From: Burkholderiales bacterium 8X | Lineage (GTDB): Bacteria > Pseudomonadota > Gammaproteobacteria > Burkholderiales > Burkholderiaceae_C | Direction: 5' to 3' | Assembly (NCBI GenBank): GCA_902506565.1 | Contig: LR732703.1 | Coordinates: forward strand, 3,248,916-3,312,915 | Length of the DNA stretch: 64,000 nt | Shown: positions 16,453 to 28,224 of the stretch, piece by piece | How the letters are laid out: each line of letters begins with the position of its first letter | Position numbering within the stretch: the stretch's first letter is position 1 | Translations under genes and position numbers: made by a program | Notes under the pieces: generated by a model | What the model was told of the DNA's origin: nothing | The model's database searches: none | Seen by the model: only the letters and a program-made list of their open reading frames with translations

Positions 16453-17658
16453 ATGAGCGCCCCTGCCGCACCTTCGTCGCCCCACGTCATGAACACCTAC
16501 GGGCGCCTGCCGATCGCGTTGTCGCATGGCCAGGGCTGCCGAGTGTGGGATACCGAAGGCCGTGCCTACCTGGACGGGCTCGGCGGCATCGCGGTCAACA
16601 CGCTCGGACACAACCATCCCGAGCTGGTTCCGGCCCTGCAAGACCAGATCTCGAAGCTGATCCACAGCTCGAATTACTACCACGTACCCGGCCAGGAAAA
16701 GCTGGCCGCCAAGCTGGTCGAGCTCTCGGGTCTCACCAACGCCTTCTTCTGTTGCACCGGGCTCGAGGCGAACGAGGCCGCGCTCAAGCTGGCGCGCAAG
16801 TTCGGGCACGACAAGGGCATCGAGCGGCCGGAGATCGTGGTGTACGAGGCCGCGTTCCACGGCCGCAGCATCGCGACCTTGTCCGCGACCGGCAACCCGA
16901 AGGTCCAGAAGGGTTTCGGACCGCTGGTCGAGGGCTTCATCCGCGTGCCGCTGAACGACATCGAGGCCCTGAAGGAAGCCACGGAGGGTAATCCGAACGT
17001 GGTGGCGGTGTTCTTCGAAACCATCCAGGGCGAAGGCGGCATCCATCCGATGCGGTGGGAATACCTGCGCGAGGTGCGGGCGCTGTGCGACCAGAACGAC
17101 TGGCTGATGATGATCGACGAGGTGCAATGCGGCATGGGCCGCACCGGCAAGTGGTTCGCGCATCAGTGGGCCGGCATCAAGCCGGACGTCATGCCGCTCG
17201 CCAAGGGCCTGGGCTCGGGCGTTCCGATCGGCGCAGTGGTGGCGGGCCCGCGTGCCGCCGGCATCTTCGAGCCCGGCAACCACGGCACCACATTCGGCGG
17301 CAATCCGCTCGCGATGCGGGCCGGCATCGAGACCATCCGCATCATGGAAGAGCATCGGCTGCTGGAGAACGCGGCGGAGGTCGGCGCCCATCTCAAGAGC
17401 GCGCTCGAACGCGAACTCGGCTCGCTCGCCGGCGTCAAGGAAGTCCGCGGCCAGGGCCTGATGCTCGGCATCGAACTCGATCGCCCGTGCGGCGTGATCC
17501 TGAACCGCGCCTGCGAGGCCGGCCTGCTGCTCAGCGTGACCGCGGACAGCGTCATCCGCCTGGTGCCACCGCTGATCCTGAGCATCGCCGAGGCGGACGA
17601 GATCGTCGCGATCCTCGTCCCGATCGTCCAGGCCTTCCTCGCGGAACCCAAGCCATGA
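16453..17658 (+). CDS. argD: Acetylornithine transaminase
   Basis: A PLP-dependent class III aminotransferase that converts N-acetylglutamate semialdehyde to N-acetylornithine in arginine synthesis. The 401-residue protein has GGIAVNTLGHNHPELV, the FCCTGLEANEAALKLARK cofactor region, EAAFHGRSIATLSATG, and MIDEVQCGMGRTGKWFAHQ. The PLP lysine is Lys251 in MPLAKGLGSG, and HGTTFGGNPLA follows. The ATG at 16453 has a CCGGAG Shine-Dalgarno five bases upstream; an in-frame extension to 16330 is open but not family-like. A TAGAAT -10-like hexamer lies at 16419-16424. It overlaps argF by ATGA. Confidence 0.95.
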   Translation: MSAPAAPSSPHVMNTYGRLPIALSHGQGCRVWDTEGRAYLDGLGGIAVNTLGHNHPELVPALQDQISKLIHSSNYYHVPGQEKLAAKLVELSGLTNAFFCCTGLEANEAALKLARKFGHDKGIERPEIVVYEAAFHGRSIATLSATGNPKVQKGFGPLVEGFIRVPLNDIEALKEATEGNPNVVAVFFETIQGEGGIHPMRWEYLREVRALCDQNDWLMMIDEVQCGMGRTGKWFAHQWAGIKPDVMPLAKGLGSGVPIGAVVAGPRAAGIFEPGNHGTTFGGNPLAMRAGIETIRIMEEHRLLENAAEVGAHLKSALERELGSLAGVKEVRGQGLMLGIELDRPCGVILNRACEAGLLLSVTADSVIRLVPPLILSIAEADEIVAILVPIVQAFLAEPKP

Positions 17659-18596
17659 GCCCGGCCGACACCTTGCCGCCGCCGCGGCACTTCCTGCAGT
17701 TCTCCGACTTCACGGCCGACGAGTTCGCCCATGTCTTCGCGCGTGCAGCCCTGATCAAGAAGCGCTTCAAGGCCTACGAAAAGCACCAGCCGCTGGCCGA
17801 TCGCACGCTCGCGATGATCTTCGAGAAGGCATCGACCCGCACCCGCGTGAGCTTCGAGGCCGGCATGTACCAGCTCGGCGGCAGCGTGGTCCACCTGACG
17901 ACCGGCGACAGCCAGCTGGGCCGGGCCGAGCCGATCGAGGACAGCGCCAAGGTCATCAGCCGGATGGTCGACCTGGTGATGATCCGGACCTTCGAGCAGA
18001 CCAAGATCGAAGCCTTCGCGGCGCATTCGCGGGTACCGGTCATCAACGGCCTCACCAACGAGTTCCACCCCTGCCAGATCCTCGCCGACATCTTCACATT
18101 CATCGAGCACCGCGGCTCGATCCAGGGCAAGACCGTGGCCTGGGTTGGCGACGGCAACAACATGGCGAACACCTGGCTGCAGGCGAGCGAGATCCTCGGC
18201 TTCAAGGTGCACGTGAGCACGCCGAGCGGCTACGAGGTCGACCAGTCGGTGGCGGGGCTTCGATCCAACGACAGCTACCGGGTCTTCAAGGACCCGATGG
18301 AGGCCTGCCGCGGTGCCGACCTGGTGACCACCGACGTCTGGACCAGCATGGGCTACGAAGCCGAGGACCAGGCCCGCCGCGAGGCCTTCGCCGAATGGTG
18401 CGTGGACGAGGACATGATGCGAGCCGCGGGACCCGACGCGCTCTTCATGCATTGCCTGCCGGCGCACCGCGGCGAAGAGGTCCAGGCCGAGGTCATCGAC
18501 GGGCCGCAGTCGGTGGTCTGGGACGAAGCAGAAAACCGGCTTCACGTGCAGAAGGCGCTGATGGAGTTCGTGCTGCTGGGGCAGTTGGACAACTGA
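17655..18596 (+). CDS. argF: Ornithine carbamoyltransferase
   Basis: Catalyses carbamoyl phosphate plus ornithine to citrulline. The 313-residue protein carries the carbamoyl-phosphate motif EKASTRTRVSFEAGM near residue 57, the FHPCQILADI segment, the GDGNNMANTW loop, and the catalytic HCLPAHRGEEV cysteine motif near the C-terminus. The ATG overlaps the argD stop codon, so the two genes are translationally coupled. This argD-argF pair is common in betaproteobacteria. Length and motifs are normal. Confidence 0.97.
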   Translation: MSPADTLPPPRHFLQFSDFTADEFAHVFARAALIKKRFKAYEKHQPLADRTLAMIFEKASTRTRVSFEAGMYQLGGSVVHLTTGDSQLGRAEPIEDSAKVISRMVDLVMIRTFEQTKIEAFAAHSRVPVINGLTNEFHPCQILADIFTFIEHRGSIQGKTVAWVGDGNNMANTWLQASEILGFKVHVSTPSGYEVDQSVAGLRSNDSYRVFKDPMEACRGADLVTTDVWTSMGYEAEDQARREAFAEWCVDEDMMRAAGPDALFMHCLPAHRGEEVQAEVIDGPQSVVWDEAENRLHVQKALMEFVLLGQLDN

Positions 18597-18606
18597 GGCC
18601 AGCACA

Positions 18607-18667
18607 CAAAGTTGCGATGCTGTTGGGATTAACCGACACCACGCTCTTCCGCCCGGCGCTAACTTTG
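18607..18667 (+). promoter_or_regulatory. Spaced dyad in the kynB promoter region
   Basis: CAAAGTT at 18607-18613 and its reverse complement AACTTTG at 18661-18667 bracket the 75-base gap between argF and kynB, and the second arm ends 5 bases before the kynB ATG. Such a spaced dyad could be a regulator site (for example for an Lrp-type KynR) or chance. No regulator gene is adjacent. Confidence 0.3.
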
Positions 18668-18671
18668 CGCC

Positions 18672-19316
18672 ATGCTTTCCGCTCTCTGGGATATCTCCCC
18701 GCCCGTCCACGAAGGGGCGCCCGTCTTTCCGGGCGACACCCGCTACCGGCAGCGCTGGGCCGCGACCATCGCGCCGGGCTGCCCGGTCAACGTCAGCGAA
18801 ATCACCTTGTCGCCGCATGTCGGCGCCCATGCCGACGCTCCGCTTCACTACGACCCCGAAGGCGCCTCGATCGGCCAGGTCGACCTGCTGCCGTACCTCG
18901 GCCCCTGCCGTGTGATCCATGCCATCGACTGCGGACCGCTGGTCGAATGGCGGCACATCGAGCACGCCACGGGCCGGTTGCCGCAACGGGTGCTGGTGCG
19001 CACCTACCGGCAGGCGCCGGTCGACCGGTGGGATGACGCGCTCGCCGCATTCGCGCCCGCCACGGTCGAAAGGCTGGCGGACGCGGGCGTGCTGTTGATC
19101 GGCATCGACACCGCCAGCATCGACCCGGCCGACAGCAAACGACTCGACAGCCACCAGGTGATTCGCCGCCGAGGCTTGCGGGTGCTCGAAAACCTGGTGC
19201 TCGACAACGTGCCGGAGGGCGACTACGAACTCATCGCCCTGCCGCTCAAGCTCGTGAGCGCCGATGCATCGCCGGTCAGGGCGGTGCTGCGAACTCTCCA
19301 ACCCTCATCACCATGA
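18672..19316 (+). CDS. kynB: Arylformamidase (N-formylkynurenine formamidase)
   Basis: KynB hydrolyses N-formyl-L-kynurenine to kynurenine and formate, the second step of tryptophan catabolism. The 214-residue cyclase-fold protein has [18 protein letters not shown], the metal-binding [12 protein letters not shown] motif (HxGxHxD), the [11 protein letters not shown] segment and a late [22 protein letters not shown]. It is the first gene of kynB-kynU-kynA and overlaps kynU by ATGA. The upstream gap separates it from argF. Confidence 0.95.
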   Translation: MLSALWDISPPVHEGAPVFPGDTRYRQRWAATIAPGCPVNVSEITLSPHVGAHADAPLHYDPEGASIGQVDLLPYLGPCRVIHAIDCGPLVEWRHIEHATGRLPQRVLVRTYRQAPVDRWDDALAAFAPATVERLADAGVLLIGIDTASIDPADSKRLDSHQVIRRRGLRVLENLVLDNVPEGDYELIALPLKLVSADASPVRAVLRTLQPSSP

Positions 19317-20596
19317 ACCTCGAAGATTGCCGGCGCCTCGACGCCGAAGACCCGCTGGCCGCCCTGCGCGACCAGTTCATCCTGCCGTCCGGCGTCATCT
19401 ACCTGGATGGCAACTCGCTCGGCGTATTGCCGCGCACCACGCCCGATCGCATCGCCAACGTCATCGCGAACGAATGGGGCGAGGGATTGATCCGGTCCTG
19501 GAACAACGCCGGCTGGTTCGACCTGCCGCAGCGCCTCGGCGACAAGGTGGCGCGCCTCATCGGCGCCGGCGCGGGCGAGGTGGTCTGCACCGACAGCACC
19601 TCGATCAACCTCTACAAGGTGTTGTTTTCGGCGCTCTCGCAGGCCAAGGCGGCCGGCAACCGGCGCGTGGTGATCAGCGAACGAAGCAACTTCCCGACCG
19701 ATCTCTACATTGCCGAGTCGCTGTGCCGGGAGCACGGCTTCAACCTCCGGCTGATCGACGAAAGCGAGCTGGCCGATGCCCTGGACGAGCAGGCAGCGGT
19801 GCTGATGCTGACCCACGTCAACTACCGGACCGGCGCCATGCACGACATGCAGGCCGTGACCCGGATGGCGCACCAGGCCGGCGCCCTCATGGTGTGGGAC
19901 CTCGCCCATAGCGCCGGCGCGGTGCCGGTCGCGCTCAACGCGGCCGATGCGGACTTCGCGATCGGCTGCGGCTACAAGTACCTGAACGGCGGCCCTGGTG
20001 CGCCGGCCTTCGCCTGGGTGCACCGCCGGCATGCCGACCGGTTCGAGCAGCCGCTCTCCGGCTGGTGGGGTCATGCGGCGCCCTTCGAGTTTTCTCCGCA
20101 CTACCGGCCGGCGCCCGGTGTCGGCCGCTACCTGTGCGGCACCCAGCCGATCCTCGCGCTCGCGGCGCTCGACTGCGGCCTCGACACCGTGCTGGCGGCC
20201 GAAGCGCTTGCTGGCGATGGCGACGGCATGGCGCCGCTTCGCACCAAGTCGCTGGCGCTGACCGACACTTTCATCACGCTCGTGGAGCAACGCTGCCCCG
20301 GCCGCTTCACCTTGGTAACGCCGCGCGAGCATGCGCGGCGCGGCTCGCAGGTCTGTCTCGCGATGGCCGATCGCGCGCCAGGCGCCTATGCCATCGTGCA
20401 GGCGTTGATCGCCCGCGGCGTGATCGGCGACTACCGCGCCGGCGACTCGCAGATGCCGGACATCCTGCGCTTCGGCTTCACGCCGCTCTACATCGGCTTC
20501 GAGGATGTCTGGAACGCGGTCGAGCATCTGGTCCAGGTGCTCGAAGGAGAAGAATGGATGCGCCCCGAGTTCAACCGCAAGCAGGCGGTGACCTGA
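19313..20596 (+). CDS. kynU: Kynureninase
   Basis: A PLP enzyme that cleaves kynurenine to anthranilate and alanine. The 427-residue protein has the family's [13 protein letters not shown] near residue 29, the [16 protein letters not shown] segment, [16 protein letters not shown], and the [14 protein letters not shown] loop. The PLP lysine is Lys222 in [16 protein letters not shown]. The later RRGSQVCL and [15 protein letters not shown] segments are also typical. It is coupled by overlap to kynB and followed one base later by kynA. Confidence 0.97.
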   Translation: MNLEDCRRLDAEDPLAALRDQFILPSGVIYLDGNSLGVLPRTTPDRIANVIANEWGEGLIRSWNNAGWFDLPQRLGDKVARLIGAGAGEVVCTDSTSINLYKVLFSALSQAKAAGNRRVVISERSNFPTDLYIAESLCREHGFNLRLIDESELADALDEQAAVLMLTHVNYRTGAMHDMQAVTRMAHQAGALMVWDLAHSAGAVPVALNAADADFAIGCGYKYLNGGPGAPAFAWVHRRHADRFEQPLSGWWGHAAPFEFSPHYRPAPGVGRYLCGTQPILALAALDCGLDTVLAAEALAGDGDGMAPLRTKSLALTDTFITLVEQRCPGRFTLVTPREHARRGSQVCLAMADRAPGAYAIVQALIARGVIGDYRAGDSQMPDILRFGFTPLYIGFEDVWNAVEHLVQVLEGEEWMRPEFNRKQAVT

Positions 20597-20597
20597 G

Positions 20598-21467
20598 ATG
20601 AAGTCGAACACGCCCGCAGGCCCCGCGGCACGGCGGCCCGAGGACATCGTCCACGAAGAGAAAGCGCAGCTCGATTTCAGCGCGTCGATGAGCTACACCG
20701 ACTACCTGAACCTGGACGTCATCCTGAATGCGCAGAAGCTGCGCTCGCCTTCGCACGACGAACTGCTCTTCATCGTGCAGCACCAGACCAGCGAACTCTG
20801 GATGAAGCTGATGCTGCACGAGTTGCGAGCCGCCATCGCGTGCATCGCCGGCGACGACCTGCAGGCCGCCTTCAAGATGCTGGCCCGGGTGTCGCGCATC
20901 ATGGAACAGCTCGTCCATGCCTGGGACGTGCTGGCCACCATGACGCCGCCCGAATACAGCGCGATGCGGCCGTACCTTGCCAACTCGAGCGGCTTCCAGA
21001 GCTGGCAATACCGCTGCATCGAGTTCGCCCTCGGCAACAAGAACGCGGCGATGCTCAAGCCGCATTCGCACCGACCCGAGTTGCTGGCGGAGGTCGAGGC
21101 GGCCTGGCGCGCGCCCTCGCTCTACGACGAGTCGCTGCGCCTCCTGGCCCGGCGCGGCCTCGCGGTGCCTGCCGACTACCTGGAGCGTGACTGGTCCAGG
21201 CCCTACGAGGTGAGCGACGGGGTCGAGCAGGCCTGGCTCGCGGTGTACCGCGATCCGAAGAACCATTGGGACCTGTACCAGCTCGGCGAGGAGCTGACCG
21301 ACCTCGAAGACGCATTCCGCCTGTGGCGCTTCCGGCACGTGACCACGGTCGAGCGGGTAATCGGCTTCAAGCGCGGCACCGGCGGCACCGGCGGCGTGAG
21401 CTACCTGCGAAAGATGCTCGACGTGGTGCTGTTCCCGGAGATCTGGAAGCTGCGCACCGATCTCTGA
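20598..21467 (+). CDS. kynA: Tryptophan 2,3-dioxygenase
   Basis: A haem enzyme that opens the indole ring of tryptophan to N-formylkynurenine, the first step of the pathway. The 289-residue protein contains [17 protein letters not shown], the substrate-site [49 protein letters not shown], and the late [20 protein letters not shown] segment with the proximal histidine and substrate-binding residues. It follows kynU with a one-base gap, so all three genes act as one operon converting tryptophan to anthranilate. Confidence 0.97.
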   Translation: MKSNTPAGPAARRPEDIVHEEKAQLDFSASMSYTDYLNLDVILNAQKLRSPSHDELLFIVQHQTSELWMKLMLHELRAAIACIAGDDLQAAFKMLARVSRIMEQLVHAWDVLATMTPPEYSAMRPYLANSSGFQSWQYRCIEFALGNKNAAMLKPHSHRPELLAEVEAAWRAPSLYDESLRLLARRGLAVPADYLERDWSRPYEVSDGVEQAWLAVYRDPKNHWDLYQLGEELTDLEDAFRLWRFRHVTTVERVIGFKRGTGGTGGVSYLRKMLDVVLFPEIWKLRTDL

Positions 21468-21491
21468 TCGGTGCCGCCGGGCCGAAGCAGG

Positions 21492-22679
21492 TCAACCGTG
21501 GTAGAGCCAGGGCACGTCGAGCAACCGGCTTCCGAACATCCGAAGCGCCGTGTCGCGCCCTAGCCGCAAGGCGCCGGTCGCATGGAAGATCTCGCCATTG
21601 CGGCGGGCTCTCGCCTGCACCTTGGCGTTGCGCTCCCAGCGCGCCGCTGCGTAGCGCAGCACCGCCGCCGGAACGTCCGCGGCGGCACGACCTTCCAGCG
21701 CCTCGGCCAGGCCGACCGCATCCTCGATCGCCATGCCGGCGCCCTGCGCCAGGTACGGCAGCATCGGATGCGCCGCATCGCCCACCAGCGCTGCACGACG
21801 GGTCGCCATCTGCGAAGGACGCACGAGCGGCGGACGGTCGTGCAGGGCCCAGGCCTTCCAGCCAGGCATTGCTTCGAACAGGGCCTGGAGCGCGCCGTGG
21901 GTTCGCCCAGTCGCGGCTCGCAGGGCGGCCAGGCTGGTGTCCTGGCTCCAGTCGCGCAGGTCGCCCGGCGCGTCGGCTTCGGCCAGCACCACGACGTTGA
22001 GCGCTTCCCCTGCCCTCACCGGATAAGCCACCACGTGCAGCCGCTCGCCGAGCCAAACGGTGACGTCCTGGCTTCGCAAGGCTTCGGGCAGCGCCGACTG
22101 TTCGACCAAGGCGCGCCACGCCATGTGACCGGTGGCGCGGGGCGGCGTGGTGTCGCCGATGGCGAAGGGCCGCAGCGCGCTCCACAGCCCGTCGGCGCCG
22201 ACCAGCAGGTCGCCCCACCAGAGCTGCGTGCGGCCCCAGGAAACGCACACTTCTTCCCGGCGCGACATCACGTCGCCGACCCGGGTCCGAAGGATCAGCT
22301 CGGCGGCGCCGCCTTCGCGCACCGCCGCGAGCAAGGCCGCGTGCAGGTCGGCGCGATGGACGCAGAGATAAGGGGCGCCGTAGCGCAAGGCAATGTCGCC
22401 CCCGAGCGGCATGCTCGCCAACGAGGCGTTGTCGACGGCGCTGCGCACGTTCAACGCCCGCGGCCGGGCGGCGATGCGCGTCAGCGCGGCTTCGAGGCCG
22501 AGCGAAGCCAGGCGCCGGGTCACGTTGGGGCCGAGCTGGATGCCGGCGCCGATCTCGCCGAAGGCACCGGCCTGTTCGAAAAGCTGGATCTTGCGCCGCG
22601 GCTCGCGGCCGAGCGCGAGGGCCGCGGCCAGCCCGCCGATGCCGCCTCCGACGACCAGGACCCGAAGCGCCTCGGGCAT
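21492..22679 (-). CDS. FAD-dependent aromatic monooxygenase (salicylate/3-hydroxybenzoate hydroxylase-like)
   Basis: A 395-residue class A flavin monooxygenase. It shows the N-terminal dinucleotide fold LVVGGGIGGLAAALALG, the DG motif LVGADGLWSALRPFA, and the GD motif ALVGDAAHPMLPYLAQGAGMAIEDA, which together bind FAD and NAD(P)H. The family adds hydroxyl groups to phenolic acids such as salicylate or 3-hydroxybenzoate; the substrate here is not determined. The ATG at 22679 is chosen because the open frame upstream is Arg/Pro-rich and covers the neighbouring small gene. It converges on kynA, 24 bases away, which is suggestive of aromatic catabolism but not evidence of a shared pathway. Confidence 0.85.
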   Translation of the reverse strand: MPEALRVLVVGGGIGGLAAALALGREPRRKIQLFEQAGAFGEIGAGIQLGPNVTRRLASLGLEAALTRIAARPRALNVRSAVDNASLASMPLGGDIALRYGAPYLCVHRADLHAALLAAVREGGAAELILRTRVGDVMSRREEVCVSWGRTQLWWGDLLVGADGLWSALRPFAIGDTTPPRATGHMAWRALVEQSALPEALRSQDVTVWLGERLHVVAYPVRAGEALNVVVLAEADAPGDLRDWSQDTSLAALRAATGRTHGALQALFEAMPGWKAWALHDRPPLVRPSQMATRRAALVGDAAHPMLPYLAQGAGMAIEDAVGLAEALEGRAAADVPAAVLRYAAARWERNAKVQARARRNGEIFHATGALRLGRDTALRMFGSRLLDVPWLYHG

Positions 22680-22683
22680 GGCG

Positions 22684-22968
22684 TCAGTGAGCGGGCGTGG
22701 GCGGTTTCTCTTGCGGTCGGCGCGGATCGGCCGTGCCCGCCTTCGGCGAGGCACAGGCACCGCAGCTGTCGCAGGCGCCGCAACCGGAGCTTTTCGAAAG
22801 GGCGGTCTGCAGGCGCTGGGCACGCTCTGCGTCGAGCAGCCCCACGCGGGCCGAGCCGCGCGCGAAGAGCGCCGCGGCGCCGCGCCGCCAGGCAGCCGGC
22901 ATCCAGCGCCACACGGCATAGCAGGCCGCGCCCGCGACGATCAGCCCGACCACCAGGTTCTCGATCAT
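22684..22968 (-). CDS. Small Cys-rich membrane protein of the feo operon (DUF6587-like)
   Basis: A 94-residue protein with one N-terminal membrane helix (about residues 4-22) and a basic, alanine-rich juxtamembrane region. A cysteine cluster C-x2-C-x2-C-x2-C (GCGACDSCGAC) lies near residue 66, followed by a Pro/Lys-rich tail. It sits immediately after feoB on the same strand with a one-base gap and four bases before the monooxygenase gene, so it is probably the third gene of feoA-feoB. The cysteines could bind iron or an iron-sulfur cluster, as proposed for FeoC, but there is no FeoC winged-helix domain. The functional statement is inference. Confidence 0.75.
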   Translation of the reverse strand: MIENLVVGLIVAGAACYAVWRWMPAAWRRGAAALFARGSARVGLLDAERAQRLQTALSKSSGCGACDSCGACASPKAGTADPRRPQEKPPTPAH

Positions 22969-22969
22969 T

Positions 22970-24874
22970 TCATCCTCCGGTGAAGGCCAGCGCGACCCGA
23001 TAGGTCACCCAGCAGGCGATGTACGCCAGCGCGAACAGATAGCCCGCCATGATCCACACGTAGCGCCAGGAACCGGTCTCCCGCTTGACCGCGGCCAAGG
23101 TCGAGATGCATTGCGGCGCGAACACGTACCAGACCAGGAGCGACAGGGCGGTCGCCAGCGACCAGCTGCCGGCGATCAGCGGCTGCAGCTGGCCGGCCAC
23201 GTCGTCGCCGGTGGAAGAAAGCGCATACACCGTGCCGAGCGCGCCCACCGCGACCTCGCGAGCCGCCATGCCGGGCACCAGCGCGATCGAGATCTGCCAG
23301 TTGAAGCCGATCGGCGCGAACACGTGCTCCAGCGCGCGGCCGATCATGCCGGCCAGGCTGTACTGGATGGCCGGCCCGCTCGCGCCGTCCGGCGGCGAAG
23401 GGAAGGTCGACAGGAACCAGAGCAGGATGGTGAGCGTCAGGATGATCGTGCCGACCCGCTGCAGGAAGATCCAGGCCCGCTCGTACAGCCCGAGCAGCAG
23501 GTTGCGAAGGTTCGGCCAGCGGTAGGCAGGCAGTTCCATCATCAGGGGCGACGGCTGCCCGCCGCTTCGGAAGCGCTTCATGACCCAGGCCACCGCCATC
23601 GCGGAGACGATGCCGAAGAGGTACAGCGCGAACAGCACGACCCCTTGCAGGTTGAAGATGCCGGCCACGCTGCGCTCGGGAATGAAGGCCGCGATCAGCA
23701 GCGCGTACACCGGCAGCCGTGCCGAACAGGTCATGAGCGGCGCGATCATGATCGTGGTGAGCCGGTCACGCCAATTGCTGATGGTGCGGGTCGCCATCAC
23801 GCCCGGAATCGCGCACGCGAAGCTCGAGAGCAGCGGAATGAACGATCGCCCCGAAAGGCCCACCGTGCTCATCATCCGGTCGAGCAGGAACGCGGCACGC
23901 GGCAGGTAGCCCGAATCTTCAAGCGCGAGGATGAAGAGGAACAGGATCAGGATCTGCGGCAGGAACACGACCACGCCGCCGACCCCGGCGATGACGCCGT
24001 CCACCAGCAGGCTTTGCAGCAAGCCCTCGGGCACCCAGGTCTTGATCAGGTCGCCCAGGGCGCCGGTGCCTTCCTTGATCAGGTCCATCGGCACGTTGGC
24101 CCAGCTGAATACCGCCTGGAACATCAGGAACAGCATCACCGCCAGCAGCACCATGCCCCAGACCGGATGCATCGCGATGCGGTCCAGGCGATCGGTGGTG
24201 GCGAGGCTTCCGACCGGCTCCTGCACCGCGAGCTCGAGGATGCGGCGGACTTCCTGCTGGGTCGCGAGCACGTCGTCGAGGCCGGGTGCCTTCCAGGTCG
24301 AGGCCGGTGCGGACGCGACCGGCGCGTCGAGCGCGGCCAAGAGCTTCTCGGCACCGCCGACATCGATGCCCACGGTTTCGAAGACCGGCACCCCGAGTTC
24401 GCGCGACAAGGTCGCAACATCCACCCGGATGCCCTGGCGGCGCGCCATGTCGGTCATGTTGAGCGCCACCACCATGGGCAGGCCGAGCCGGCGCGCCTCG
24501 AGCACCAGCCGAAGATTGAGTCGCAGGTTGGTGGCGTCGGTCACGCAGACCAGCAGGTCGGGCATCGCCTCGCGGCTCTGGCCAGTGACCACGTCGCGGG
24601 TCACCGCCTCGTCCGCCGACAGCGCGTTCAGGCTGTAGGCACCGGGCAGGTCGAGCACGAAGACCTTGCGGCCGGCGGGCGTCTTGAGGAGACCTTCCTT
24701 GCGCTCGACCGTGACGCCGGCGTAGTTGGCGACTTTCTGGCGGCTGCCGGTCAGCAGGTTGAAGAGCGCGGTCTTGCCACAGTTGGGATTGCCGAGCAGC
24801 GCGATGCGCTCGGGCGGCGCCGGTTGGCTGCCGACGGCGGCGCCGGGCTGGAAGCGGAGCGTGGCTTCAACCAT
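22970..24874 (-). CDS. feoB: Ferrous iron transporter B
   Basis: FeoB is the inner-membrane Fe(II) transporter with an N-terminal G-protein domain. Visible GTPase motifs are G1 GNPNCGKT at about residues 28-35, the switch YAGVTVERKEG, G3 DLPGAYSL, and G4 NMTD. The membrane domain follows, with the conserved FLPQILILFLFILALEDSGYLPRAAF, and the GLSGRSFIPLLSSFACAIPG core with its cysteine. At 634 residues it is shorter than the E. coli protein (773), a size usual in betaproteobacteria. It overlaps feoA by 8 bases. The Fur box before feoA probably controls it. Confidence 0.96.
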   Translation of the reverse strand: MVEATLRFQPGAAVGSQPAPPERIALLGNPNCGKTALFNLLTGSRQKVANYAGVTVERKEGLLKTPAGRKVFVLDLPGAYSLNALSADEAVTRDVVTGQSREAMPDLLVCVTDATNLRLNLRLVLEARRLGLPMVVALNMTDMARRQGIRVDVATLSRELGVPVFETVGIDVGGAEKLLAALDAPVASAPASTWKAPGLDDVLATQQEVRRILELAVQEPVGSLATTDRLDRIAMHPVWGMVLLAVMLFLMFQAVFSWANVPMDLIKEGTGALGDLIKTWVPEGLLQSLLVDGVIAGVGGVVVFLPQILILFLFILALEDSGYLPRAAFLLDRMMSTVGLSGRSFIPLLSSFACAIPGVMATRTISNWRDRLTTIMIAPLMTCSARLPVYALLIAAFIPERSVAGIFNLQGVVLFALYLFGIVSAMAVAWVMKRFRSGGQPSPLMMELPAYRWPNLRNLLLGLYERAWIFLQRVGTIILTLTILLWFLSTFPSPPDGASGPAIQYSLAGMIGRALEHVFAPIGFNWQISIALVPGMAAREVAVGALGTVYALSSTGDDVAGQLQPLIAGSWSLATALSLLVWYVFAPQCISTLAAVKRETGSWRYVWIMAGYLFALAYIACWVTYRVALAFTGG

Positions 24875-25157
24875 GTCGCGCGGCTCCCAATGTCACGCGG
24901 ATGAAGGAAGCCTCGTGGCGCCGCAACGCGAAGGTGGTGTGGCCGAGCCGCACGGCGATCGGCTCCCGTCCGGGCAAGCCCCTGGCGACGATTCGCACCG
25001 CTTCACCGGGTACGAAGCCGATCTCGGTCAGGCGGAGCACGAGATCGCGTTCGTCGGGCTCCTCGGCTCGTCGCACGTCGAGCACCGTGGCCCATTCATC
25101 ATCGGGAAGCTGGTCGAGGCTGATGGCGGCAGCAGCCGCCGGGATCGCTGGGGTCAC
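24867..25157 (-). CDS. feoA: Ferrous iron transport protein A
   Basis: A 96-residue SH3-like cytosolic partner of FeoB. It has SLDQLPDDEWATVLDV, LVLRLTEIGFVPGEAVRIV, and the PIAVRLGHTTFALRRHEASFI strands that make up the FeoA fold. The start codon is GTG at 25157, and the gene overlaps feoB by 8 bases. A perfect 6-1-6 Fur-type palindrome lies about 25 bases upstream, the expected control for ferrous iron uptake. Confidence 0.93.
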   Translation of the reverse strand: MTPAIPAAAAAISLDQLPDDEWATVLDVRRAEEPDERDLVLRLTEIGFVPGEAVRIVARGLPGREPIAVRLGHTTFALRRHEASFIRVTLGAARHG

Positions 25158-25178
25158 CCTGAGGTCCGTGGATTTTCA

Positions 25179-25199
25179 AAATGAGAATTATTCTCGAAA
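25179..25199 (-). promoter_or_regulatory. Fur box upstream of feoA
   Basis: GAGAAT-T-ATTCTC at 25183-25195 is a perfect 6-1-6 palindrome inside an AT-rich stretch, matching the core of the Fur consensus. It lies 26-38 bases before the feoA GTG start. Repression by Fur in iron-replete cells is the natural reading. Confidence 0.85.
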
Positions 25200-25213
25200 C
25201 CCACGGCTTCGGC

Positions 25214-25246
25214 AAAGGAAGAGCCGAATTCCCTTGAACCCGGCTC
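25214..25246 (-). terminator. Rho-independent terminator of acnA
   Basis: On the minus strand, about 40 bases after the acnA stop, GAGCCGGGTTC and GAATTCGGCTC form an 11-base stem (two G-U pairs) with an AAGG loop, followed by TTCCTTT. It separates acnA from the feo operon. Confidence 0.7.
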
Positions 25247-25285
25247 CGGTCAGGCGGACCTGCCGCGCCGCGCGGCTTCGGGGCC

Positions 25286-28072
<2,787 letters not shown>

Positions 28073-28173
28073 GGGCAGACTCCTGTGGGCTTGGGGGTTC
28101 GTGGGAAGCGAGAAGAAAGATAGCAGGCTTCGATGTCGGAGCGTGCAGGAGGGGAACCCATGTGCATGTCTTC

Positions 28174-28190
28174 ATGACCTCCGAGGTCAT
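28174..28190. promoter_or_regulatory. Perfect 17-base palindrome between acnA and the XRE regulator
   Basis: ATGACCTCCGAGGTCAT has two 8-base arms around a central C. It lies 34 bases before the XRE regulator's preferred ATG and about 100 bases upstream of acnA on the other strand. It is a good candidate operator for autoregulation and possibly for acnA. The first ATG of the palindrome is itself an in-frame alternative start. Confidence 0.45.
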
Positions 28191-28224
28191 CGCCAGGGCG
28201 CATGGCTTGGCTAGGATCGGCGCC

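Noticed and set aside
17163..19301. A 712-codon open frame antisense to argD, argF and kynB
   Set aside because: It spans three confidently identified genes and their intergenic gap, with no family resemblance.
23111..24904. A 597-codon open frame antisense to feoB
   Set aside because: Composition is rich in Arg/His/Gln/Glu and it has no domain. The feoB frame has intact G-motifs.
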